A stretch of 64,000 bases of DNA from Diplonema papillatum (GCA_030068145.1 JAPJBO010000562.1:87137-151136), one strand, 5' to 3'. Shown: positions 30,827 to 42,359, counted from the first letter of the stretch. The notes: generated by a model not told the origin, from the sequence alone. Translations and numbers: made by a program.

Positions 30827-32028
30827 TAGGGGGGGTCAAAAGCTGTCAAAATAGGTCATTTTTTTGGGAACCACATAGGGGCTCCTAAAAGGCAATACAA
30901 TTTGGTAAACCGCCCCAAAACCGTATAGAAATGCCTAAAACATGCTTTTTGGCTGCTGAAGTGCCCCGAAAAGGCCTTTTTACGAGTGCCCAATTTTTTG
31001 ACTCAGGGTGGACACCGTTTGGTACCGGTGTTCTTCTTTTTAGGTGACAACCCCAAAAATAGTGACAGCATGAACCGAAGAAGGAAAACAACACTGCCCA
31101 AACCTATGTATTTTTACTCAAAAGACTTTCCTGAGAGTTGGGGATGGTGGGGCTTCGTAGGAGGCATTGACAAGCGACTCAATGAGGTACGGCTTCGTAA
31201 CGTGCCGCCCCCTCGAGTCCTTGACGTCAGCGCCAGCTTTCGTAGTGGCCTGTGTCGTGTAGCGTGCTACCGCAAGCTGCAGATACCCTGCCCTGAGCTG
31301 CTATGTCGTGGCAGTCCTATAAATCCACCGCCGAACCTTTTCGTTCAAGTCCAGTTTTCTATTTTTGTTCAAGCTCAACGTGCGTTGGGGTTAGGTACCA
31401 GAGATACACCCCGGTGACCAGTATTGTCTTCCGTGCGTGTGCAATGCGACCCTTTCGGGGTGGTGTACGAAAGGCGAACTTGAATAAAAGACACTGTCGC
31501 GTGCATCCCTTCAACAAAAACGTTGGGATCTGGAAAATCCCACTACGGATGAGAGCATCTCATTGTTTTTCTCGGAAAGACATCGAACTTTGTGAATATC
31601 GCTTCGGGGAAGAGCTGCTGCCTGCGGTGTCAACAACACCTCAGCTTGCGCAAGACTCAGAGAGCCTTTTGGGACGTTGTTAACCATCCAGACGAGCAAC
31701 GTTCATAGCTGCCTTCCTCCTGGGTGTCGTTTGCCCTTTTGTTGCTTCCATTTGTGGCTGCCTGCACGTGATTGTAGCCTCATCTTTGCATGGTATGAAC
31801 AGTGAAGCACACACACAGGCTGCTAGCCGGTACCAAACGGTGTCCACCCTAAAACCATCAACTAATACACCCCCCCCTGGGCCATTTTCCATGAAACTTC
31901 CCCCAAAAACACGTTTCCGGGCATTTCTGAGGCGGGTTGCATGTTTTTTTAGCCTTAAACTGCCGTTAAGTCTACAGGCTGAAAATGTCACCATTTTGAC
32001 GCAAAAAAAGACCTTTTGACCCCCCCTA
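30827..32028. mobile_element. TIR element of about 1.2 kb with G-rich ends
   Basis: The ends TAGGGGGGGTCAAAAG and CTTTTGACCCCCCCTA are perfectly inverted over 16 bp. Related interior sequence lies at 55,780-56,375. Open frames at 30,986-31,417 and 31,303-31,683 match no family recognised here. The boundary shares CCCCTA with the next element. Confidence 0.6.
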
Positions 32029-32030
32029 GG

Positions 32031-33319
32031 GCTATGTAGGATGGAAACGTTGGAAACGTTTCCGTTTCCGTTTCCGTTTCCGTTTCCTTCTTTTTGGCGG
32101 TGGATGGAAACGCCGTTTCTTTTCAAAAGAAACGGCTGGTATGCCACTAGTATACTGGCTGAAGGTCCGACCGGAAATGTGTTCCGAACGGCGGACCCCG
32201 CAATCCAGTGGGAAACCATGGACAAGGAGGCTCCGAAAAAGAGGGAGGAAAGAAGCATAAGAGTTGCGACCGCGCAACCACACGCATCCGGTTGTGATGA
32301 CTTTGAGGTCTGCAGCTCTTTATACCAATGGCTGTTGTGGCGACGATGCTCTGTTGATGCGAGGCCGTTGGCCAACGCGCTGAAGACGATCGGGAAAGCA
32401 CATCCGCTTCCAATAATAGGCTATACAGATACGATCGTTCAGGACAGCGGGAGCTCCGCCGCACCACAGGCTACAAGACCGGGGTTTTCAGCGGTGTAAG
32501 ACAAAGAGGGAGTGCAAGCAGCATCAAGAGGTGAGAAGGGCACACGTATGCCGGGGCAATGTTGAACCCGCCACAAAAGCGATGGCCACGCAGTAACGTG
32601 TGTGTTAAACATCGATTGCCACAGTGCACCTTGCATACAACGACGGGTGGCAACCGTCACCGGAAGGGGCACCATCGGGCGGTGTTGTCGGAGCATAGAC
32701 AGCGACGGCAGGAAGAACCACCGACAATGCAGAAGAGGACTGCAGATTCAAAAAGCCCCACGCGGCACGGCCGCCGATACAAGTAAACATGAGAACGTGG
32801 GTTGGAAGCAGCAGAGGACGAAGTGGTAGGCACAGAAGAGTGGAATCTGGTGCCAGAAAACCTCAGCATCCGCATGTAACGACATTCTGCATCATTAGCT
32901 TGTGGTTTCCTATTTGCTCGTCTCAGATCGCCGACGAAAGAAAGCGGTGAGCATCAGCGACTGCTCTGCACAAACGAGACCGCGACGACACACAAGAAGG
33001 GGCCGAGCCAAGTCGAAGAACAGCCCAGGAAGGGCCCTGAAGAGTCAGAGAGCCCGCCAGAAGACGGAGGAAGAGAAGTGCCCGCTGGTAGATCAAAAGA
33101 AGAAGGTGATCCCGCCCTCTGAAAGGAAAGCCAAAATTTGGCTGGAAACGGACACCCGACGGACACACAGAAGGACCCGCGAAGTGGTATCCTATAGGAC
33201 CCCTCAGCACGAGGAGCCTTCTGGCGTTTCTTTTAAAAGAAACGGAAACGTTTCCGTTTCCGTTTCCGTTTCCATATTTCGAAAAAACTAAAAGAAACGG
33301 CGTTTCCATCCAACTTAGC
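32031..33319. mobile_element. TIR element of about 1.29 kb with GGAAAC repeats in both ends, flanked by CCTAGG
   Basis: The inner ends are GCTATGTAGGATGGAAACG and, in reverse complement on the right, GCTAAGTTGGATGGAAACG. Both arms carry hexamer arrays of TTTCCG (32,051-32,091) or its inverse (33,236-33,275). The element is bracketed by CCTAGG at 32,025-32,030 and 33,320-33,325. Internal open frames (32,041-32,499 and 32,902-33,291) are not recognised. The second is Lys/Arg-rich. Confidence 0.65.
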
Positions 33320-33504
33320 CCTAGGGGGGGGGGGGGGGAACGTGTTTGCCCAATTACTTGAAAGCCCCCCCTCCGACTGCAGCAGTTGAGGAAGGTGCAA
33401 ACTTGGTCCCCGGTGCTCGCTGCGGTCGCGGGCGCGGGCGGCCTCCGCCGCCGCCAGGACGGCTTCCCGGGACCGGATGGGCTCGTCGAGAGCCGCCAAG
33501 GCTT

Positions 33505-33865
33505 CACAGGTTTGCATTGGGAAGAACGGGAATCGACCCACTGACTGGTGACATTTCTTTGCTGGCCCATGTAGCAGACCTTTTCGGCGAATTTGTGCTC
33601 GCGTGCAGCTCCGATGAAGAGAACCGTGAAAAATAGACCCGGGGACCAAGAATTATGTGCGTGGTTCGTGGGTCTTTACCAGATGCGGGGCACCGGGCAT
33701 GGAAACACAGGTTTGCATTGGGAAGAACGGGAATCGACCCACTGACTGGTGACATTCCTTTGCTGGCCCATGTAGCAGACCTTTTCGGCGAATTTGTGCT
33801 CGCGTGCAGCTCCGATGAAGAGAACCGTGAAAAATAGACCGGGGACCACAAATTACGTGCGTTTT
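33505..33865 (-). repeat. Family F tandem repeat, reverse orientation
   Basis: Two units of about 200 bp contain CTCCGATGAAGAGAACCGTG and GGTTTGCATTGGGAAGAACG. Same family as 5,270 and 11,560. Confidence 0.8.
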
Positions 33866-34008
33866 CCAAGAAAAAGGGGGTTCCCGCGGGTTCCGGGTTT
33901 GCGGCACTGTTTTCAATTCCTTTTTCCGGGAAAATTGCAGGATCGGCACGGCGAATACAACCTCAATGGCCAGCCAGGGATTGACCACACTCAACCACCA
34001 GGGGGCCG

Positions 34009-34707
34009 GTGGAACAGGGGCTGATAAAGTATGCTGCCATCACGACTCCTGCCGAGGATTGCCCAAGGGAGTCCACGGACCTGATCACTGCAAGCTATCG
34101 AGGGCACGCAGGCATCCGCAAACGACTGCTGCGAGAACGCGTTGCCGTCGACCGTGGTTTCACTGCGCTGTCTCTCGCAAGTAGCGACGGCTAGCTGGCC
34201 GTGGTGAAGGAGCTGTTGCTGGCCGGTGCCAACGTGAACGCTGCAGCCAGCACCGCACTCACGCTAGCCTGTCCGGCTGGCCACGAAAGCGTCGTGAAGG
34301 AGTTGTTGCTGGCCGGTGCCAACGTGAACGCTGCAGCCAGCACCGCACTCACGCTAGCCTGTCAGGCTGGCCACGAAAGCGTCGTGAAGGAGTTGTTGCT
34401 GGCCGGTGCCAACGTGAACGCTGCAGCCAGCACCGCACTCACGCTAGCCTGTCAGGCTGGCCACGAAAGCGTCGTGAAGGAGCTGTTGCTGGCCGGTGCC
34501 AACGTGAACGCTGCAGCCAGCACCGCACTCACGCTAGCCTGTCAGGCTGGCCACGAAAGCGTCGTGAAGGAGTTGTTGCTGGCCGCTGCCGATGTGCATG
34601 CCGCAGACTGCAGTTTTTGTACTGCAGTCCACGTTGCGTTCTGTCATGCAGGCATCCTGAGAAAGGCCAGTTCCTTCAGAAAACTTGACCCACATCAAGG
34701 CTTCTAA
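34009..34707 (+). pseudogene. Ankyrin-repeat gene fragment with in-frame stop
   Basis: A single frame runs from 34,009 to a TAG at 34,192-34,194 and, in the same phase, onward to 34,707. The part before the stop is a diverged ankyrin unit (ITASYRGHAGIRKRLLRERV, then GFTALSLASSDG). After it come four nearly identical 90-bp units, each VVKELLLAGANVNAAASTAL plus TLACQAGHES, and a diverged end. The stop falls where the ankyrin consensus expects the residue before LAVVKELL, so it interrupts what was one protein. It may instead be an expressed shorter ORF from a codon after the stop. No other domain is seen. Confidence 0.7.
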
Positions 34708-34812
34708 AGGTCAGTCCCTTCAGAAAGGTTGACCCACATCAAGGCTTCTAAAGGTCAGTCCCTTCAGAAAGGTTGGCCCACATCAAGGCTTCTAAAGGTC
34801 AGTCCCTTCAAA
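34655..34812. repeat. 46-bp tandem repeat, about 3.4 units
   Basis: The unit contains AAAGGTCAGTCCCTTCAGAA and CCACATCAAGGCTTCT. It overlaps the 3' end of the ankyrin frame. Same family as 14,945. Confidence 0.9.
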
Positions 34813-34970
34813 GACCAGAGTCTGTCGCCGTAGAGGAGGTGATAATGAATGTAGTCGCACGCATTTGCAGCAGTCTGAACACACCTAAGGCCCACACACA
34901 CTTACACACCACAAAAAAGAAAAAGAAAAGAGGAAAAAGAAGAAGATCTTGTCTTCACCACGCGCTAACG

Positions 34971-37381
34971 ATGGTCTTTTTCTACACGCTTGCATCAGCG
35001 CCGAACATGACGTGCTACGTGGGGCGCGACAAACACGAGAACGAAGAACTCATCAAATGGGGCTGGCCGGAAGATGTCTGGTTTCACGTTGACGGTCATT
35101 CCAGGTGTGCAATCGCTTTCCGGCAAACCTCCCCCCGCCAGGACTGTGCACACACTTTCTTGTGTTAACAATGCATTGTTGGTACTAAGAATTAGTAGTT
35201 GGCAGCGTACTACATGAAACTTACCAAAGCAGGTGATTTCCGCTAGTGCGCACGTGGCTTTTGTGGCTAGAATTTCAACAAAACTACGCATTTCTTTCCC
35301 CCATGACCCAGGAAAATTGGGGTCCAGTGTCGCACGGTAAGCGGGAGAAAGTTCGTCGTCTTTTTTTGGCTGGAAGTCCTGTCGAACAAGCTTCCCTAAT
35401 ACAGTGCGCATATTTACGTTAGACTCGAGAAGGGTCAGACCATCGCAGACCTGTCGGAAGACGTTATCGAAGAGTGCTGCCAGCTCACGAAGGCCAACTC
35501 CATCGACGGCTGCAAGCTCAACAACATCAAGGTTGTCTACACCCCGTGGGCCAACTTGAAGAAGACGGCCACCATGGACGCCGGTCAGGTGTGTCCTCTT
35601 ACCCCACTGAGAATTTTTTACATAAGCGCCAGCTTGAAAGGAAATGCTCGACGATGCTGCCCGACAAAGAACAGAAGGGATCCCAAATGCTGTAACTACC
35701 GAACCACGTGTTGAACGGACGTAAGGTCATGCGGGTCTACCCCTACACGACAAATCACACAAACACAACAGGTCAAAGTCCTGAGTGAGAAAGCAACACA
35801 CGGTGGTGTAAGCGAAGAACAAATCAAAGATTGTGTTTGTATTGTATTCGCCCCTTACCTTTATATTTCCTCCCTTCCATTCGCAGTCAAGCAGCCACGT
35901 CGAGTATTTTCGTCGGCGACTCGCTCCTGCATTAGGAGAATGCTGCTACTGCAGTTTCACTGGAACATAAAAAATGGGGAAATACTCGACGTTGCGCTTC
36001 GACTCCGAATGGAAGGGAGGAAATATAGAGGTAAGGGGCAAATACAATACAAACACAATCTGATTTGTTTTTCGCTTACACCACCGTGTGTTGCTTTCTC
36101 ACTCAGGACTTTGACCTGTTGTGTTTGTGTGATTTGTCGTGTAGGGGTACGACCCGCATGACCTCACGTCCGTTCAACACGTGGTTCGGTAGTTACAGCA
36201 CTTGGGATCCCTTCGGTTCTTTGTCGGGCAGCATCGTCGAGCGTTTCCTTTCAAGCTGGCGCTTATGTAAATAAACAAGGGTCTAACGCACGATGTCTAA
36301 CGTGTGGGGTCCCAATATTAGTACAAACGAATAGCAACTGGTGGAGTTTCCTTGATGAATCGCGAGAGCCACGCCGCGCGCGCTAGCCCCTGTTGGGTTT
36401 GACTCTCGTCCGACTCGCGGAAACTGACGGGCCCGGACACAATTAAATTACGGCTGCTGCTCACAGTCGTTGTCGCTTTTTGCCCAGCCAAAATGGTGGG
36501 AAGGCGGCACCTGCTCTCACAGTTTCACTGATGGAGTTGATGCACCACGACAGTCGGAAACAGTTTTGGGTTAGAATGCAAAGAATCTGTAGCGACAATC
36601 TGCATCGATCGGAAACGGGGTGTGGTTGGTTGTAAACCCACAGCTAGCGTTATATCATCAATATCAGCATGCCATCCTAGGATCTATCCACGCTAGTGAG
36701 GTGGGGACGGTGGCCCAACACACCTACCAGCCCGGGGGCTAGGTGGTGGTGGTACCTCCCACCGCATGCGCACCTGTAGCTACTCACATAATCCTTCAGT
36801 TTTCACCCGCTCATCAGGAAAGGTTATCATCCATCATCCTCCAAGAGCTGAAGGTGCACGGCCTGCAGGGAGGTTGGAGTAAAGTTGCCCGTTGGAAGAA
36901 TGATGCCCCAGCATCAAACAAGGTAGGACAACACGAGTCCTCAAAAGGCTTCACATCCCTTGTGAGCTCTTATTTCGCATTGCGCAGAAATCCATGTACA
37001 TGCACAACACTGGCGTATTAGTACACCCACCGTGGTGTTTTAACGTTAACCTTCCATATATATAAACATCCAAACCAGGTGAGCTTCTTCAAGCCGAGGG
37101 AAGTGCGATCGTTCATGGTCACGAAGAAGAAGGCAGACATTATTAATCCGTTGGAAAAGACGAAGACGGAGAGGCCCGTCGACCTGAAGTGGGAACGTGA
37201 ACAGCGGGATACGGAGGAGAGGCACGAAGAGAGAATGGCTGCCGTGGCCAAGAAGGATGCAGAGAAGCTGCAACGGGAGGAAGACAGGAGAAAGGCCGAC
37301 CTCAAAAACTACGTCGGATTCACCGACACGTCGAACATGACCTCCAACAAAGAACCTATCGACCTTGATGACTTCATGTAA
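34971..37381 (+). CDS. CCDC25-like protein (NFACT-R / DUF814 domain), three exons, 206 aa
   Basis: Exons are 34971-35104, 35405-35588 and 37079-37381. Both introns are GT-AG. The first splits a Ser codon (AG|T) and the second is in phase 0. The protein opens [20 protein letters not shown] and has the family block [20 protein letters not shown]. Exon 2 continues with [36 protein letters not shown] and [17 protein letters not shown]. Exon 3 gives [18 protein letters not shown], a charged coiled coil, and ends PIDLDDFM. Length and domain order match animal CCDC25 (about 208 aa). Those proteins carry the NFACT-R domain found in ribosome quality-control factors, and mammalian CCDC25 has been reported as a DNA sensor. 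The function here is not known. Intron 2 contains two family A repeats in inverted orientation. Confidence 0.93.
35617..35910 (+). repeat. Family A solo A-B unit in CCDC25 intron 2
   Basis: A complete A (ACATAAGCGCC to GAAGAACAAA) is joined to a complete B (ending GTCGAGTATTTTC), with no coding region between them. It starts 28 bp after the donor site. Confidence 0.88.
35979..36271 (-). repeat. Family A solo A-B unit, inverted partner
   Basis: The reverse complement of the unit at 35,617, separated from it by 68 bp. Together they can form a hairpin with arms of about 290 bp in the pre-mRNA. Confidence 0.88.
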
Positions 37382-38244
37382 AAGTCACACCCCCACACGT
37401 GTTCGTGTTGATCTGGTATCCATGGCCACCAACAAAAGGACATGCCGACCTTAGTCATCGAGTATCCAACATATCCTTCAATATCAAGAAGCCCCCCGCC
37501 GACTTTGACTACTTTATGCAAGGCGCTTCCACTCATTCTTTCAATGGACGCAGAGCCCGGCGTACCCCGTGTACCGTCAAGCAAGGGAGTCCTGATCCGA
37601 TATGGTATTACCGTCCTGCAGAAAGGCACCTGTCGAGGCTGGCGCCGAAGTGTTGACGCCCGCAACGCTGCCCACCTTGTCGACACAAGGAAGCCGTCTG
37701 CCGCGTTCCCTGGATGATCGCGAAAGAGGTGGTGTACGGACGTGTGGGCAGTCCCACGTACGTCCTCGCGTGTGTAGCAGGGTGGTCCATCCGCACCTTG
37801 AACGGTCAGGTTAAGTGGGTATCCACCCACCTGAGGATGGTGGTGTACGTACACACCACCTGCGTAGTACCATCATGGTAGTACAGAGGAGTGTAGATAT
37901 ACTCCACGTCTATGGAAATATGACTTTTCTGTAGGTCCTGGGTATGGGCCTGGTGGATTACACCAGAGTCGAATCCCGTGGCATTACGGCAACCCCCTCA
38001 CCGAACAACCGGCAGCACCAGGGATGAGCGACGGGGAGTTCCTCTCGTCCTTCTCCCCGTTGCTGTCGGAATGCTCCGGCTCCACGTCTGTGGAGGCCCT
38101 CTCCATCAGTAGGGTACGGCCGGCCACCGTGCGGTTGAGTGCCAGGCCGCCCCGGAAGAGTCGCGGTCGGAAATCAGCGAGAAATGGCCCGAAGGTCCAG
38201 GGATGGGGGATCAGGCGTTTCCCGTTTTTGTGTGTGTTTTTCTT
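37382..38244. other. Downstream of CCDC25, no gene recognised
   Basis: Short frames only. The sequence at 37,840-37,980 has tRNA-like words but no credible tRNA fold. Confidence 0.45.
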
Positions 38245-38545
38245 TTTTACGTAAGCGCCAGCTTGGGGAAGGAAATGCTCGACGAAATGCTGCCAGACAA
38301 AGAACCGAAGGGATCCCAAGTGCTGTTACTACCGAACCACGTGTTGAACGGACGTGACGTCATGCGGGTCTACACCTACACGACAAATCACACAAACACA
38401 TCAGGTCAAAAGTCCTGGGTGAGAAAGCAACACACGCTGGTGTAAGCGAAGAACAAATGAGATTGTGTTTGTATTGTATTTGCCCCTCTACCTCTACATT
38501 TCCTCCCTTCCATTCGGAGTCAAAGCAGCTACGTCGAGTATTTCT
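38245..38545 (+). repeat. Family A solo A-B unit
   Basis: It runs from TTACGTAAGCGCCAGC to ACGTCGAGTATTTC, slightly diverged (GGTGTAAGCGAAGAACAAAT at the junction). It is directly followed by a family B copy. Confidence 0.87.
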
Positions 38546-38552
38546 TTTTTGT

Positions 38553-38772
38553 TTTGTATAAGCACCTGCTTTGTAGGAAATACTTGAGGAGGCTGCCAGT
38601 TGCAAAGATCAAAGGAGGTAAATGTGCTGTAGCCCACACGAAACACAGGTGAATCTGGGTTTAGTGGCGGGCGTAAGCGTTCAACGAAAAAGACCCATTT
38701 TGTTGTTGTATTGTTTCTCCCCCTCTAGCCTCCTTCGAAGTAAGCACAAGGCAGCCCCTCGAGTATTTTGTT
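38553..38772 (+). repeat. Dispersed repeat family B, full copy
   Basis: It runs from TTTGTATAAGCACCTGC to CCCCTCGAGTATTTTG. It abuts a family A unit, so the two families are found end to end. Confidence 0.87.
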
Positions 38773-40234
38773 TGGTTTTCTTGTTATGTTGCCTCATCCG
38801 CGGTTGAGTCACCCGACCGTCCCACCCCACACCCTCATTCCGCCCGCATCCTTCTTTTTTTTGCATGCGCAAGCGTACCGGGGAAAGCCGGCTGCATGGG
38901 AGGAACGCGTCACGTGTAGCTGTACGTAAGCCGGTTTCATCGCCTCCTGACAGACCGCGATGCACAGCAGTATACCTGTAAAACGTCTACAAGTTGGGAT
39001 GCAGATGGTCTGCTTTAGCTCAACTGACTACCACTTCGTCTGCACAGTGGCGTGCTGCTGTTCGCGCGGTCGGTTTGCGTACTTTCCCTTTCTTGCTGGT
39101 GAGCATGCTTCAGTTAATGATGGACCTGATAGACTGTGATCCACAGCACCATACGTCTAAAGTTAGAATGCAGAGGATCTGTGGCGATGGTCTGCTTTCG
39201 TCACTCAGTTGGCTATCTCTTCCTTCATTTGCACCGTGGCGTGCAGCAGGCACGCGCACCATCGTCTTCGCGCGGTCGGTTTGCGTACTTTCCTTTCTTT
39301 GCTGGCGAGCATGCTTCCGCAAACCCTGCCTTCAACTTCACGCGTGGCGTCGGGCACTTCTTCTACCGTTGAAGACAGCACCTGGCACTCTGTGCCGATC
39401 CTGATAATGATGGGACCTGATGGACCGTGGTGCACCGTGCTAGAACAAGGCTTACCACAGCCTTCGGGCTATAGACAGCTCACTGAGGTTGTGGCGTTCG
39501 TTGTGGACCCAGGGCTGAGCGTGCAACCAACCAATCTACCAGGAAAATACCCCCCTGTAGTTAGCATGGTGCACTGCAGAACTGGGCTGGCTTCGACTGC
39601 AACGGTACCAAAGATCACAAGGTAGGCAGCTACAGGCAACGCGATGCAGGCCCAATAGAGATGGGGACGGACCGGCTTACGTACTGCAGGCAGCGGGTTG
39701 ACGGGTTGAGTACTCACCGATTTCCCAAACCAAAGCACCACGGCGGCGTACCTTGGTGGTAGGCGCTTGCGCTGCATACAGGCCCGTAGAGACGGTCAAC
39801 CACAGGGCAGAGTGGACGGGGTTGTGGCACTTGTGCTACCTCCCTGACTCGAGCTTTTTTAGCATGCCGCGGTTGGTCGTCGTGCTCACGCGCCTCCTCC
39901 CGGAGCGAACTTCTTCTCTCCCCAGCAGGGAGGGGGCCGGGCACTGATGGGGGTGCGGCGTTTTCTTCAGTCTGCGTTACGTTTTGTGGACGTCCTTCCG
40001 TGCTTACATGGAAGTCGTCATCTCTATCACTTCTCTTCACCGCCACTTTCCTTCTGCGTTTCCAGCACTAACTATCCTGCGGGTGTGCGCAGCACAATGT
40101 AATTGTGCAGGCTAAAAAGTGCAGGCAAGCGTTTTTTATCAGCTGCTGGATCGAAAATGGCAGTTAGGTCGTTTCACTTAACGAACAAGATCTTGACCCT
40201 TCAACAGCTGACTCTCTGGGGCTCCAAAGCAGTC
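38773..40234. other. Intergenic, partly tandem-duplicated, no gene recognised
   Basis: The block near 38,995-39,130 is partly repeated near 39,170-39,330 (AGCATGCTTC...GCAGAGGATCTGT and CGCGCGGTCGGTTTGCGTAC). Fragments of family E lie near 39,700-39,840. Words such as GTAGCGATGGCCTGCATTGG near 61,580 suggest a wider family. Confidence 0.45.
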
Positions 40235-40630
40235 GGCCGAAGCGGAGCACAGTCAATGAGGCGAAGAATGGCTCTTGTAAGACAGCCAGCACGAAGCGGA
40301 GCACAGTCAATGAGGCGAAGAATGGCTCTCGTAAGGCAGCCAGCACGAAGCGGAGCACAGTCAATGAGGCGAAGAATGGCTCTTGTAAGGCAGCCAGCGC
40401 GAAGCGGAGCACAGTCAATGAGGCGAAGAATGGCTTTCGTAAGGCAGCCAGCACGAAGCGGAGCACAGTCAATGAGGCGAAGAATGGCTCTTGTAAGGCA
40501 GCCAGCACGAAGCGGAGCACAGTCAATGAGGCGAAGAATGGCTCTCGTAAGGCAGCCAGCACGAAGCGGAGCACAGTCAATGAGGCGAAGAATGGCTCTT
40601 GTAAGGCAGCCAGCGCGAAGCGGAGCACCG
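40235..40630. repeat. 54-bp minisatellite, about seven units
   Basis: The unit contains CGAAGCGGAGCACAGTCAAT and GAGGCGAAGAATGGCTCT. The 18-aa periodic open frame is an artefact of a period divisible by three. A 46-bp family fragment follows at about 40,790. Confidence 0.95.
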
Positions 40631-40948
40631 TCCCTCGGGCGAGACACCCCCCGGCGCATGCACGAAGAATTAGCTGACAGTCAACCTCCATTAACGAACA
40701 AGATCGCGATCCTTAAACAGCCGGGGGCTCTAGAGGTGCGGTCCGCAAAGGCCTCAGAATACTCTCGTAGTAGGCGGCCTCTGAAGGCAAGCCCATCCAG
40801 ACATCAAGGCCTCCACAGGCCAGTCCCTTCAGAAAAGTTGACCCACACCAAGGCCGTGGTGTTGCCGTCACGTTGCAGTCAGCCCATTTAGCTTTTGTGT
40901 CGAAGCCTCACAACCATCCTAACAGGAAACGAAGACACCGGTCAAAAT

Positions 40949-40950
<2 letters not shown>

Positions 40951-40984
<34 letters not shown>
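40951..40984. repeat. (CA)n microsatellite
   Basis: About 16 CA units with one interruption. Confidence 0.9.
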
Positions 40985-40985
<1 letters not shown>

Positions 40986-41483
40986 TCACACCGAAAAAAA
41001 AGAAAAGAAAGAAGGGAAACCACGACAAACAACCAAAAAGAAGAAGGCACCTGCCGAGTCAGCCACCCTCCGTTTCTTTTTCTCTTTGTGCTCGTTCTTC
41101 TTTTGTTTCTCTTTATTCGCGGAGGAGGAGTGGTTGGCGACACATTTCGCGGTGATCCGAGGCCATCTCTCGTGAGGGCACGGGGGGGCTAGCGCTCTGG
41201 CTGCTGACCCGCGCGTGCCGACGAGGTAGCGGTCCGTGCAGGCAGTTCCCGCCCCGAGAGGCGCGAGCCCTCCCTTCCCTCTGCCGCCCCCGGCGATCGC
41301 AACCTATCGAACCGACGGAGCCCGCCGCCAAAGAAATCTTCTTGCCTTTTCCTGATTTCCACGAAAAAAAAACTCCCCCCCGCGCCACGTACACAACACG
41401 ACACCCCCCCCACCCCCTTGCGAAGAAGCGTCGGAGGGGGGCGGGGGGTAGTGTTTTAGCAGGCGAAAGGAGAAGACGAAAGG

Positions 41484-42359
41484 ATGAGCCGGCAATGGGC
41501 CGAGTTCCCGGATTCGAGCATGGGGAAGATGAAGCCCGCGGCCAGGTCGTCTCTGTACGCGTCGCTGCACCAGGCACGCGCCTTTGCGGTCGCCGTGGGA
41601 TACACGGCGGTCGCGATGCCGGACGGCGGCGAAGAGTGCCTGTTCTACCGGGGAACCACCGAAAGCCTCCTGCGGAGCCGCAAGAAGACGAAAGGCTGCA
41701 CCCTCCTCATCCGCGCCTCGTCGAACGGCGGGCAGGGTGGGGAAGAGGGGGGCGTGGTGAGGGACGGAGACGAGTGGGAGTTTGTAGAAGGCGAGGTGAC
41801 CGCGGAGGTGGCCCGGTGCCTCGAAAAGGCGCAGGACATCGTCCGGCGTGACCAGCTCACCCGCGAAGAAGAAGACGGCGGGGCCGACGAGAACGCGGAG
41901 CCGTGGGGCAACGGGCCGGATGCAGGCGGTCCCCAGTCGGGCGCCGAGCTCTACCCCCGCGACGAGTGCTCGTGCCAGACCGACAGCGGGAGGACGGTTT
42001 ACATGTGGGAGTACGAGTTGTGGTACCCGTTCGTAGGTTGGCGCGCCCCGTTCTTCTCCTCGTCGTACCACTTCGTCGGCGAAGACGGCGTCTCGATGCC
42101 GTCGCCGTACAACGACCAAGTCGACGAGACGTTCGCGTTCCTCCTGCCGCCCAACACGCGGTGGAGCGGAGAGTGGGTCGTGTGCAGCAGCTTTCCGCCG
42201 AAGCCCACGGCATCGGCCGCTCCGCCCGCATCCTCGTCTTCGTCTTCCCGAGGAGACCCCACGTGGCTCTACTCGATGGACTTCCGCTACTTCCACTCAT
42301 CGCGCGGCTTGCTGAGGAAGCGGAGGTGGAAGAGAACGTTCGTCCCCATCGACACCTGA
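41484..42359 (+). CDS. Dysferlin-domain (DysFN-DysFC) protein, 291 aa, intronless
   Basis: The start is ATG at 41,484 (MSRQWAEFPDSSMGKMK). Residues 1-150 are unrecognised and end in an acidic Gly/Glu-rich linker. The DysFN-like part begins at about residue 173 with YMWEYELWYPFVGWRAPFFS and continues to NTRWSGEWVVCSS. A Ser/Ala/Pro linker separates it from a DysFC-like end, GDPTWLYSMDFRYFHSSRG then LRKRRWKRTFVPID. The aromatic and RxRRWxR pattern is typical of dysferlin, TECPR1 and the Pex23/Pex30 peroxins, where the domain acts at membranes. No transmembrane segment is seen here. Several decayed copies of the 3' end follow in tandem. The domain assignment is by motif pattern; the cellular role is unknown. 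Confidence 0.75.
   Translation: MSRQWAEFPDSSMGKMKPAARSSLYASLHQARAFAVAVGYTAVAMPDGGEECLFYRGTTESLLRSRKKTKGCTLLIRASSNGGQGGEEGGVVRDGDEWEFVEGEVTAEVARCLEKAQDIVRRDQLTREEEDGGADENAEPWGNGPDAGGPQSGAELYPRDECSCQTDSGRTVYMWEYELWYPFVGWRAPFFSSSYHFVGEDGVSMPSPYNDQVDETFAFLLPPNTRWSGEWVVCSSFPPKPTASAAPPASSSSSSRGDPTWLYSMDFRYFHSSRGLLRKRRWKRTFVPIDT

Noticed and set aside
34201..34570. The 90-bp repeats viewed as a CRISPR array
   Set aside because: No spacers. Units are contiguous and encode ankyrin repeats in a eukaryotic genome.
37900..37985. Possible tRNA (AGTCGAATCCC word)
   Set aside because: No matching acceptor and anticodon stems could be drawn.
40103..40891. 262-aa frame with 18-aa repeats
   Set aside because: Produced by a 54-bp minisatellite, with equally long frames on the other strand.
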